DNA of 45,107 nt, taken from assembly GCF_018139625.1 (NCBI RefSeq), contig NZ_JAGSOH010000058.1:1-45107 (forward strand), given 5' to 3'. Within the stretch, counting starts at the first letter, position 1. Every line of letters starts with the position of its first letter. Origin of the DNA: Actinospica acidithermotolerans (GTDB lineage: Bacteria; Actinomycetota; Actinomycetes; Streptomycetales; Catenulisporaceae). Both the position numbers and the translations under genes were made by a program. The notes beneath the pieces are model-generated. The model was given only the letters and a program-made list of their open reading frames with translations. It was not told the origin of the DNA and did not search any database. Shown here piece after piece: positions 14,900 to 22,840 of this stretch.

Positions 14900-16294
14900 A
14901 TGCCTCGCCCCTTCGCCCGACCCGGCGCGCTCGTCGGCCTGCTCGTCCTGGTCGAGCTGTTCAGCGGCACGCTGCAGGGCGCCTTCCCGATCCTGCTGCC
15001 GCACCTCGCGACCGCGCTGCATTTCAGCGCGGGCGCGCAAGCACTGGTCAGCGGCGTGAACTTCCTGGTCGCCGGCGTGACCGTGCCGCTCGGCTCGCGG
15101 CTGGGCGACCTGCTCGGCCACCGGCGGCTGCTGCTGGCGACGCTCGCGATCACCTGCTTCGGCTACGTGCTCTCGGCCGCCGCCCGAAGCCTGCCGCTCC
15201 TGCTGGTCGGCCAGGCGTTCGCCGGGGTGCTCAGCTGCTGGCTGCCGCTGGAGTTCGCGCTGCTGCGCGACCGGCTCGGCGAGGAGCGCGGCGGACGCGC
15301 GGTCGGCCTGCTGGTCGGCTCGCTGACGCTGGGGACGATCGTCGGCGACGTCGCACGGCCGGGGCTGTGGGTGCTGGCCGTGCTGCCGGCCCTGTCGCTG
15401 CTGGCGGTCTGGGCCTTCGCGCCGGAGTCGGCGACCCGCGCGGTCGGCCGCATCGACGTGCCGGGCGCGGCGCTGCTCGTGACCGGGCTCGGGTTGATGT
15501 TCGGGTGCTTCAGCAGCGTCGGCAAGTCGACCGGGCCGCTACTGACCGGCGCACTGTTCCTGGGCGCGGTAGCCGTGCTCGCGCTGTTCGTACGGCAGGA
15601 GTTGCGCACGCACTCGCCGACCGTGGACGTGCGGATGCTCGCCCGCCGCGCGACCGCGCCCGTGTTCGGGCTCAGCTTCCTGCTCGGCGTCGTACTCTAC
15701 GGAGCGCAGTCGCCGACGCTCTCCTTCCAAGCGGCCAACCCGCACTCGGTCGGCTATGGCCTGAACGCGGGCTCGCAGCTCCTCGGCCTGCTGTCGCTCC
15801 CGGCCGTGCTCGCGGCGATGATCGGGGCGCTCACCGCGCACCGCCTCGCCCTGCGGTTCGGTCCGCGCTCGCTGCTGGCGACCGGATTCGCGATCAGCGC
15901 CATCGGCTACGTCGCCATCGCGGCGAACCACGGCAGCGCGGCCTCCTTCATCGCGCCGAGCGCCATCGCCGGGTTCGGCGGCGGCGTAGGGCTCTCCGTG
16001 CTGCCGGGACTGCTCATGCGGCGGATGCCCGCCGACCAGACGGGCATCGGCACCGGCGTCTACAACACCTTGAAGACCCTCGCCGGAGCCGCCGCGGGCG
16101 CGGTCGGCGCGGCGGCCCTGGACTCTCTCGTGCTGCGACCCGGCGTGCCGGCCGAGAGCGCGTACGTCACGATCTGGGCCGGATGCGCGGTGCTCTGCGC
16201 GCTCGGCGTGCCGGTCGCGCTCGCCCTGCGCGCGAGCCATGACGACGCATCGGAAGTCTCACTGCTTGGTTCCCAGCCCTCGCCCGCCGCATGA
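14900..16294 (+). CDS. MFS transporter (DHA2/EmrB-like)
   Basis: 464-aa integral membrane protein with repeated hydrophobic helices from LVGLLVLVELFSGTLQGAFP onward. It has a motif-A-like LGSRLGDLLGHRRLL in the second loop and a long second half with LLGVVLYGAQSPTLSFQAAN and a late GLSVLPGLLMRRMPADQTGI loop typical of this group. The longer reading frame upstream runs through the Lrp promoter, so I start at ATG 14900; no clear ribosome site is present. It faces the Lrp regulator divergently and is the natural target of it. The substrate is unknown; export of amino acids or small drugs is plausible from the family. Confidence 0.85.
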   Translation: MPRPFARPGALVGLLVLVELFSGTLQGAFPILLPHLATALHFSAGAQALVSGVNFLVAGVTVPLGSRLGDLLGHRRLLLATLAITCFGYVLSAAARSLPLLLVGQAFAGVLSCWLPLEFALLRDRLGEERGGRAVGLLVGSLTLGTIVGDVARPGLWVLAVLPALSLLAVWAFAPESATRAVGRIDVPGAALLVTGLGLMFGCFSSVGKSTGPLLTGALFLGAVAVLALFVRQELRTHSPTVDVRMLARRATAPVFGLSFLLGVVLYGAQSPTLSFQAANPHSVGYGLNAGSQLLGLLSLPAVLAAMIGALTAHRLALRFGPRSLLATGFAISAIGYVAIAANHGSAASFIAPSAIAGFGGGVGLSVLPGLLMRRMPADQTGIGTGVYNTLKTLAGAAAGAVGAAALDSLVLRPGVPAESAYVTIWAGCAVLCALGVPVALALRASHDDASEVSLLGSQPSPAA

Positions 16295-16312
16295 GCTGCT
16301 AGTTTCCATCGC

Positions 16313-17260
16313 ATGGTGGACCACGGCGACACGGCGACCCTCCGGACGCGGCTGACCAACGCCGAGAGCGGCGTGCTGCTGTTCGGCATCACGCCGCCCC
16401 GGCTCAGCGCCAGCGACGAGCGGATCCGGGAGATCGCCGCCGCCACGCTGGCGCGGCTGAAGTCGCTCGACGTGGACGGTCTCGCGGTCTACGACATCGA
16501 CGACGAGAGCGACCGCAACCCGCAGGAGCGGCCGTTCCCGTATCTGCCGACCATGGATCCGGCCGTGTTCCACGCCGACTACCTCGGCGAGTGGAACCGC
16601 CCGGCGGTCATCTACCGTTGCGTCGGCAAGTACACCGGCACGGAGCTGCGGACGTGGCTGCGGGAGGCCGATCCGGAGAGTGTGCTGAGCGTCTTCGTCG
16701 GCGCCTCTTCGAAGGGCAAGGAGGTGCGGACTCGGCTCCCCGAGGCCCAGGCTCTGCGCCGCGACGTCCGCCCGGAGCTGCTGCTCGGCGGCGTCGCCAT
16801 CACCGAGCGCACCGACGAGCACCTGCGGCTGATCGCGAAGCAGGAGGCTGGCTGCTCCTACTTCATCTCGCAGGTCGTCTACAGCGCCGACGCCGCGAAG
16901 AGCATGGTCTCCGACTACTACTACGCCTGCCGCGAACGCCGGATCGAGCCGAAGCCCGTGCTGTTCACGCTCTCCGTGTGCGGCTCGGAGAAGACCCTCA
17001 CCTTCCTGAGGTGGCTCGGCGTCGACGTCCCGCGCTGGCTGGCGAACTCGCTGCTGCACGCGGACGACACGCTCGCCGCGTCGTACGAGCACTGCCTGGC
17101 CAACGCCCGGGACCTGATCGCGTTCTGCGGCGCGCTCCGCATGCCGTTCGGCTTCCTCGTCGAAAGCGTCTCGATCCGCAAGGCGGAGATCGAGGCCTCC
17201 GTCGCGCTGGCGGCCGAGCTGAGCGAGCTGCTCGGCCGCGGCGGCGAGTCGCTCACCTGA
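16313..17260 (+). CDS. Methylenetetrahydrofolate reductase-like protein
   Basis: 315-aa soluble protein predicted as a TIM barrel. The opening strand LLFGITPPRL, the TLARLKSLDVDGLAVYDIDD segment, LLGGVAITERTDEHLRLIAK and the QEAGCSYFISQVVYSAD stretch correspond to the MTHFR layout. In canonical MTHFR the last of these is the KxxxGAxFxITQ region before the active site. The protein is divergent from MetF and lacks an obvious classic FAD loop, so it may belong to the non-canonical reductases seen in actinobacteria. It follows the MFS gene by 18 bp on the same strand, probably in one transcript. I am sure of the fold assignment more than of the reaction. Confidence 0.65.
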   Translation: MVDHGDTATLRTRLTNAESGVLLFGITPPRLSASDERIREIAAATLARLKSLDVDGLAVYDIDDESDRNPQERPFPYLPTMDPAVFHADYLGEWNRPAVIYRCVGKYTGTELRTWLREADPESVLSVFVGASSKGKEVRTRLPEAQALRRDVRPELLLGGVAITERTDEHLRLIAKQEAGCSYFISQVVYSADAAKSMVSDYYYACRERRIEPKPVLFTLSVCGSEKTLTFLRWLGVDVPRWLANSLLHADDTLAASYEHCLANARDLIAFCGALRMPFGFLVESVSIRKAEIEASVALAAELSELLGRGGESLT

Positions 17261-17350
17261 GCGGCATATCGGCGAAGCACTCGTGGCCCGGGACGGCCGA
17301 GTACCGGCCCGACGCGGCCGAGATCCCGTGAGAGCGCGGGGAGTTCAGGT

Positions 17351-17369
17351 GCTTCGAACGCGTCGAAGC
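17351..17369. terminator. Weak hairpin between convergent genes
   Basis: GCTTCGA (17351-17357) and TCGAAGC (17363-17369) form perfect 7-bp arms with a 5-base loop, placed a few bases beyond the ceramidase-like gene stop and about 90 bp beyond the MTHFR-like stop. It could serve either direction. The stem is short for a high-GC terminator. Confidence 0.4.
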
Positions 17370-17373
17370 GAGT

Positions 17374-18867
17374 TCAGAGCATCTGAGTGAGGTTGTTGAT
17401 GACGATCTGCTCGACGTCCACCGAGGGGTTGTTGGGCTGCAGCCGGAAGTGGCCGAGCCACCCGAAGATCGTCTGAGCGCCGCCGGCGATGCCCGGGTAG
17501 TCGGTGGACCAGCCGCAGGCGTAGTGCAGTGCCCCGCCCGAGGAGAGCAGTTCGTTGGAGGGGATGTAGGCCGGATACTCGTTGGCGTACCCGCAGACCC
17601 ACATTCCGTTGGAGCCTCCGTATCGGGATCGGAAGTAGACGGCGTAGCCGGAGACCAGCTCGCCGGCGGAGAGGGCGAGATTCAAACGAGGCGAGCCCTG
17701 CAACTGCCAGGTTTGCTGCGGTACGTACATGGAGGTCGCGAACGAGCCGTTGTCGATCTGCCCGATCATCATCTCAGCGTGCCGCCGGAAATAGCCGGGA
17801 AGCGCGCTGTTCGCCTGGCGAGCGACATAATCGGCACGCACCTGCGCGAGGTTCGCCGGGGTGTTGGTGATGTCGAGCGGAACCGTGACGTCGCGGTAGT
17901 CGGTCAAGATCGGGCCGGTGACCCGTCGTCCCCGCTTGGCGAGCGCGTTGACCACTGTCTGCCCGAGATCGGTGCCGTACTGAGTACTCAACTGCCAACT
18001 GAAGTCGCCGACCGGGTCCTGGTCTCCGGCCGATCCGGTCAGGAACTGGGCGTGCGCTTTCGTCGCATTCTCGATCAGAGTGCACGCCACGCCCGGGTAG
18101 TCCGGGTCGCTGAGCGTCTGACCCCCCGCGGCGACGGGGTGGCAGCCGTAGCTGAAGAGCACGGCTAGCAGACTGCCGTCGGCGCTGCTGCGGGCTGCCA
18201 GGATCGGTACATCGCGTTCGACGTACGGCAATCCCTCACGGTTGTAGGAGAAGTCCTCGTCGGCGACTTGGTAGTCGAGGGTGCACGGGGTACGCGGGGC
18301 GTTCAGTGTGGTGCTCACCAAGGACACGATCGCGTCCTCGACAGAGGTGGTATAGGCCTGGATCGCGCTGGCCGCCGCGGAACCCGAGGAGATGTTGTAG
18401 GTGATGTACTCGACCAGTTCGTTGATCAGCGCGCCGCCGTTGTGCGTGTGAAGCGCGGAGAGGACGAAGTCGGACTGCGCGACGCCGAGTGCGGAGACCC
18501 GGTTGCGGATGTTCAGGTTGACCGCTCGGTCGAAGCCGAGCGTATCGGCCGTGACGATGACGTTCGGGTAGCCGCCATCCCACAGGATGATGCATCGCGC
18601 GTACAAGGGAGCGTTGTTCCCGGTCGACAGACGCGGCGTGTCCACTCCCCATCCTGCCAGGGGTGTCCCGACCGGCGGTGTGATCTCGGACTTGCCCACA
18701 CTGATGGAAAGGGACGTCGCCCGCGCCTGCCGGCTCCGCCCGGCGACAGCGGTCGCCGCGGTGGCCGACGCGGCCGGGTTCATCATCTGGAGGAACGTCG
18801 CCGAGGTCGCGGCCCCGGCGAGGCTCAGAAACCTTCGGCGGGACGTACCTGCATTCTCGTCACACAT
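17374..18867 (-). CDS. Tat-exported ceramidase-like (neutral/alkaline non-lysosomal ceramidase N-terminal domain) protein
   Basis: 497-aa protein with a twin-arginine signal: TSRRRFLSLAGAATSATFLQ, then AlaSerAla-type cleavage before residue 50. The mature protein has KSEITPPVGTPLAGWG, the metal-type motif SALHTHNGG (ATHTHSGP in bona fide ceramidases), FSYGCHPVAAGG with DPDYPG, and LTGSAGDQDPVGD. In neutral ceramidases the last motif is GDxSPN with the nucleophilic Ser; here it reads GDQDP, so that Ser is missing and ceramide hydrolysis is doubtful. ATG 18867 has GAGGAG upstream, better than the ATG at 18903. It lies 260 bp downstream of the glycosylation operon on the same strand, possibly independently transcribed. 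Confidence 0.82.
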   Translation of the reverse strand: MCDENAGTSRRRFLSLAGAATSATFLQMMNPAASATAATAVAGRSRQARATSLSISVGKSEITPPVGTPLAGWGVDTPRLSTGNNAPLYARCIILWDGGYPNVIVTADTLGFDRAVNLNIRNRVSALGVAQSDFVLSALHTHNGGALINELVEYITYNISSGSAAASAIQAYTTSVEDAIVSLVSTTLNAPRTPCTLDYQVADEDFSYNREGLPYVERDVPILAARSSADGSLLAVLFSYGCHPVAAGGQTLSDPDYPGVACTLIENATKAHAQFLTGSAGDQDPVGDFSWQLSTQYGTDLGQTVVNALAKRGRRVTGPILTDYRDVTVPLDITNTPANLAQVRADYVARQANSALPGYFRRHAEMMIGQIDNGSFATSMYVPQQTWQLQGSPRLNLALSAGELVSGYAVYFRSRYGGSNGMWVCGYANEYPAYIPSNELLSSGGALHYACGWSTDYPGIAGGAQTIFGWLGHFRLQPNNPSVDVEQIVINNLTQML

Positions 18868-19127
18868 GGCTCTCCTCACATCCGTCAGCAGGGGTACGCT
18901 CACCTGTTTAACAGGCGGCGACGATGAGGAGCCGTCGGCGCGCCGACGGTTGCGCCGACCGCAGTACCCTGTGACTGGAAGATCCCGGGCGTTCGCCGCC
19001 CCGTGGGACGGCGGCGGCGCGGACGAGCGCGCGCCCCCGATCGCGGGTGACCGAGGGCGCCTATCTGCGGGTTAGTGAGGCAGGGTCGTCGTGGGCTTGC
19101 CGACGTTGTCGATCATCACGATCCGGA
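18868..19127. other. Intergenic region with an 18-bp palindrome; no gene recognised
   Basis: This 260-bp space separates the ceramidase-like gene from the second DUF2142 gene. It holds a perfect 18-bp palindrome at 18932-18949 (CCGTCGGCGCGCCGACGG), which could terminate the operon or act as an operator. It also holds a short minus-strand open stretch ending at the TAA at 19072-19074 whose last residues read STVIRIVMIDNVGKPTTTLP plus His. That peptide looks like a gene tail but has no start or upstream body. Confidence 0.5.
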
Positions 19128-20726
19128 TCACGGTGCTCCGGCTGATCGCCGTCTCACCGGCTCACGAAGCAGCGCGCCTACCGCAGTGAGGCGCACTGCG
19201 GCGCTGCTCAGGACGGGGCGCCACATGCACACCGCGAACACGATCAGCCCGACCGCCATCAGTGCCAGCGGCACAACGGGTCCGAGCGGCGGCACCCACT
19301 TCTCCGTCAAGGGGTTCAGCGGAAGCACGTTGTCGGCCGGAAAGCCCCGCTCGAACCGCAACATGCTGACCCAGAGGGCGACGAACTGGAGCGGGAGCAG
19401 GACCGCCGCCATCCAGCGCAGCAGCGTCCTCGCCCGCTCAGCGCCCAGTGCGCCCGAGCGGCCGAGCTCGATCGCTGCGATCATCGGGGCTCCTGCCAGC
19501 AGGGGAAGCGCATAGCGTCCCTGGGAGAAGTAGAAGCCCTGCCTGAGCGCGCTGGCGTCCGTGATCATCAACATCGCGAACGCGATGACGATCGTCCCGC
19601 CGATCTGGATCTTCGCCCGGACACTGCCCAGCCACAGGCCGCCGACCAGGATGACCCCGAGAAAGGCGAGCCAGATCTGCGAGACGACGCCCGGGATGGG
19701 GATGTCGCCGTAGGAGGTGAGTCGCGTCATCCCGTCGATGTAGCCCGGCAGGCGGTTCCACAGCTCTTGGGCGGCGAGCTGCACGGGGGGCGTGTTCGGA
19801 GCGGTCGTCGCACCGGCCAGGTCGAAGTTCGGGCCGGCCAACTCGTCCCAGGCCAAGGCGATGGCACACGCGCAGGCCACCCCCGCCAGCGCGAGTCGCA
19901 TACCCCGCGACCGCCACAGGGCACGAAGCTTCTCGCGGTCGGCGTTGAACACGCAGATGACGGTGATGGCCGCGAGCCAGCCGACGCCGAAGCCCCGAGT
20001 GACGGCGAGCAGCGCGCCGGAGCAGCACATGAGCGCGACCACCGGCCTGCGCACCGGACCGTGGGCCGTCAGATCGAGCAGGCTCACCCAGTAGGCGATC
20101 GCGGCGCCGATCTCCACTCCCGCCGGATTCACCGCACCCATCAGATTGACCACCGCCGGCGTGACGCCCACGGCGATTCCCGCGATGAACCAGAGCCTCC
20201 GCCCGCCGCTCCACGCGACCGCCACCGCACTGGCGAGCAGGGCGCTGATTTCAGCGTCCGTGATCAGCCTCGCGAGAACGATGCCTTTCATCGTCGGCCA
20301 GATGTGGATCACGGGCCCGACGAGCAGATAATAGGAGGGGTCGTAGCCTGAGGCACCGCTGATGTACCTCGTGTGCTCGTGCTGCGACTGCACGTTGGCG
20401 CCTGGCGTCTGCTGGCATTTCGCGCTGGCCTGCAGATTCCACCGGAAGCAGGCCGTGCCGTGCGGCACCAGGCTCTTCGCGGTGTAGACCTTGGAATCGG
20501 CCGGCCCCGCGAAAATCTGGCCGGAGGCGACGCCGTAGGCCCGGGTGACGTGCTGCATCTCGTCGGCCGGACCGTCGTACGGCATCGCGAGCGACCACGC
20601 CGCGCCGATCAGGAAGAACGCGGTGAACGCCACCGCCCAGACCAGTCGGGCCGCGCCCATGCGCGCCACGACGCGACGGGCGGCGAAGGATGGAGTCGCA
20701 CGCGTCGGCGACACGTCGGACAACAA
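19128..20726 (-). CDS. DUF2142 family membrane protein (predicted GT-C-type glycosyltransferase), GtrA-less copy
   Basis: 532-aa polytopic membrane protein with about 10-12 helices. After the first helix comes FTAFFLIGAAWSLAMPYDGP, an outer loop with acidic Asp/Glu residues (PADEMQHVTRAYG) and two Cys, then WPTMKGIVLARLITDAEISA. This is the DUF2142 pattern, which resembles lipid-linked GT-C transferases whose catalytic acid sits in the first outer loop. It is a close tandem paralogue of the preceding gene but stops shortly after RLTAVGALL, where the paralogue enters a GtrA domain. By alignment with that paralogue I place the start at TTG 20726 with AAAGGCGGGG upstream; ATG 20747 and GTG 20762 are alternatives without a ribosome site. 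Last gene of the six-gene operon. Confidence 0.78.
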   Translation of the reverse strand: MLSDVSPTRATPSFAARRVVARMGAARLVWAVAFTAFFLIGAAWSLAMPYDGPADEMQHVTRAYGVASGQIFAGPADSKVYTAKSLVPHGTACFRWNLQASAKCQQTPGANVQSQHEHTRYISGASGYDPSYYLLVGPVIHIWPTMKGIVLARLITDAEISALLASAVAVAWSGGRRLWFIAGIAVGVTPAVVNLMGAVNPAGVEIGAAIAYWVSLLDLTAHGPVRRPVVALMCCSGALLAVTRGFGVGWLAAITVICVFNADREKLRALWRSRGMRLALAGVACACAIALAWDELAGPNFDLAGATTAPNTPPVQLAAQELWNRLPGYIDGMTRLTSYGDIPIPGVVSQIWLAFLGVILVGGLWLGSVRAKIQIGGTIVIAFAMLMITDASALRQGFYFSQGRYALPLLAGAPMIAAIELGRSGALGAERARTLLRWMAAVLLPLQFVALWVSMLRFERGFPADNVLPLNPLTEKWVPPLGPVVPLALMAVGLIVFAVCMWRPVLSSAAVRLTAVGALLREPVRRRSAGAP

Positions 20727-20786
20727 TGTATTCCCCGCCTTTGACATGATGAGTAGATCCACTGGGGACGCGCTGTCCGCACGTCT

Positions 20787-22793
20787 TCAATCTGGCCGTC
20801 CGTCGAGACTGACCGCCCGCTCCGACTCCTCGACGGCTCGCCGCCTCATGATGACGCGCCCGATGTAGGGCGATACGGAGGGCGCCGGCTCCGGCGTGTC
20901 CGGCACGGGCTCAAAGACCCAACGCCGGTAGGCTACGAAGTTGAACACCGCGTTGAACGCGGTGGCGATGGTCTTCGATGCCAGGTAGTCGCTCCACAGG
21001 TGCGAGAGCCCTACGACGATGACGAGAGTGGTGACGTAGTTCACGCCGGACAGGGCCAGCAGCCGGGCTCCCTGACGACCCATCGGGCCGGATACCCGGA
21101 AGGTGAAGATCCGATTCAGCCCGAGATTCGCCGCGAAGGCACAGCAGAACGCCAGCGTGGTCGCGAGAGCGAGCGGCAGCCCGGCCTGAGCATGCAGCGC
21201 CCAGAGGGCTGCGATGTCGATCGCGTATACCAGGGCTCCGACCACTACGAATCGTAGCATCGTGGCGTCGAAGCGGGACGGGTGCCACATGAAGACGCCG
21301 AGCACGATGAGACCGATGATCATCAGAGCGATCGGCGCGACCGGGCCCAGCGGCGGCAGCCACTTTCCGATGAACGGATCGAGCGGAAGCTTTCCGCTGG
21401 CCGGATAACCGCTCTGAAATCGCAGCATGCTGCTCCAGAGCACGACGAGCTGGATCGGGAGCATGGCCACCGCCATCAAGCGCAGCAGCGCGGTCGCCCG
21501 TTCTGCGCCCACCGCACTCGAGCGGCCGAGTTCCCGCGCCCCGATCAGAGGTGCGCCCACCAGGAGGGGCAGCGCGTACCGTCCCTGGGAGAAGTAGATA
21601 CCCTGCCGCAGCGCATCGACGTCCGTGATCATCAGGACGGCGAGCGAGACACCGATCGCCGCGGCGATCTGGATCCTCGTGCGACGGCTTCCCAGCCATA
21701 GGCCGCCGAGCACGAGAAGTCCCGCGAAGCCGAACCAGATCTGCGAAACCAGCTGCGGGACCTGGATGTCGCCGCCGTAGTAGTAGGTGTTCCGCACCAA
21801 GCCGTCCAGGTAGGACGGCAGGCGGTGCCACAACTCCTGGGCGACGACCTGCTGCAGGGTCTTGTGAGGTGTACTGGCGCCGGTCAGGTCGATATTCGGC
21901 CCCGCCAAGAAGTCCCAGACGCACGCGGCTGCGCACGCGCACCCCAGCCCTGAAAGGGCGAGCCGTACGCTGCGCATCCGCCACAGCGCGCGCAGCCGCT
22001 CCCGCCTGGCGCCGAGCACGCAGATGACGACGGTGGCCCCGAGCCAGCCCACACCGAAGCCGCGTGTGACGGCGAACAGCGCACCGGAGCACAGCAGGAG
22101 GGCGACCGACGACCTGCGCACCGGTCCGGCACCGACGAGGTCCAGAAGGCTCACCCAGAACGCGATCGCGGCGCCGATCTCGACTCCCGCCGGGTTCACC
22201 GCGCCCATCAGACTGACGACCACAGGTGTGGCGCACACCGCGATCCCCGCGACCAACCATCGGTTCCGTCCGCCGCTCCAGGCGATCGCGACCGCACTGG
22301 CGAGCAGGGCACTGATCTCGGCATCGGTGATCAGGCGGGCGAGCACGATGCCTTTCATCGTCGGCCAGATCTTGATCACCGGCCCGACGAGCAGATAGTA
22401 GGAGGGGTCGTAGCCGGAGGCGCCGCTCCCGACAGAGACGCGCGTGTGCTGCGCCTTCTGGTTCGCGCCGGGATTCTGCTGGCACTTGGCGCTGACCATG
22501 CTGTTCCACCTGAAGCAGCCGGCGCCGCGCGGAACGAGGCTCTCCGCCGTCGTCACGTTGGAATTGGCAGGTCCGGCGTAGATCTGCCCGGACGCGACGC
22601 CGTAGGCCCGGGTGACGTGCTGCAACTCATCAGGCGGCCCGTCATACGGCATCGCCAGCGACCAAGCCGCGCCGATGAGGAAGAACGCGGTGAAGACGAT
22701 GACCCAGACCAGCCGGGCTGCGCCCACCCGCGCTACGACGCGGCGGGCAGCGAAGGATGAAGTCGCCTCCGTAGGCGACACGTCGGACAGCAC
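20787..22793 (-). CDS. DUF2142-GtrA fusion membrane protein
   Basis: 668-aa polytopic membrane protein. Residues 1 to about 510 form a DUF2142 domain nearly identical in layout to the next gene (MPYDGPPDELQHVTRAYG in the first loop, WPTMKGIVLARLITDAEISA, a late LGPVAPIALMIIGLIVLGVF helix). The last 150 residues are a four-helix GtrA domain: LRFVVVGALVYAIDIAALWA, ANLGLNRIFTFRV, LALSGVNYVTTLVIVVGLSH and FNAVFNFVAYRRWVF; the N-x-x-x-x-x-x-RxWVF end is diagnostic. GtrA proteins are thought to flip polyprenyl-phosphate sugars, and DUF2142 to transfer sugars outside. Start GTG 22793 has AAAGGCGG upstream, conserved in the paralogue. It lies 47 bp after the Gfo/Idh gene. Confidence 0.83.
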   Translation of the reverse strand: MLSDVSPTEATSSFAARRVVARVGAARLVWVIVFTAFFLIGAAWSLAMPYDGPPDELQHVTRAYGVASGQIYAGPANSNVTTAESLVPRGAGCFRWNSMVSAKCQQNPGANQKAQHTRVSVGSGASGYDPSYYLLVGPVIKIWPTMKGIVLARLITDAEISALLASAVAIAWSGGRNRWLVAGIAVCATPVVVSLMGAVNPAGVEIGAAIAFWVSLLDLVGAGPVRRSSVALLLCSGALFAVTRGFGVGWLGATVVICVLGARRERLRALWRMRSVRLALSGLGCACAAACVWDFLAGPNIDLTGASTPHKTLQQVVAQELWHRLPSYLDGLVRNTYYYGGDIQVPQLVSQIWFGFAGLLVLGGLWLGSRRTRIQIAAAIGVSLAVLMITDVDALRQGIYFSQGRYALPLLVGAPLIGARELGRSSAVGAERATALLRLMAVAMLPIQLVVLWSSMLRFQSGYPASGKLPLDPFIGKWLPPLGPVAPIALMIIGLIVLGVFMWHPSRFDATMLRFVVVGALVYAIDIAALWALHAQAGLPLALATTLAFCCAFAANLGLNRIFTFRVSGPMGRQGARLLALSGVNYVTTLVIVVGLSHLWSDYLASKTIATAFNAVFNFVAYRRWVFEPVPDTPEPAPSVSPYIGRVIMRRRAVEESERAVSLDGRPD

Positions 22794-22840
22794 TTGGGTT
22801 CCGCCTTTGACGACTGAGGTGTGGGCTTGGGAGGACGGGT

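Noticed and set aside
17374-18867. True neutral ceramidase
   Set aside because: The GDxSPN nucleophile motif is replaced by GDQDP, so only the domain family can be claimed.
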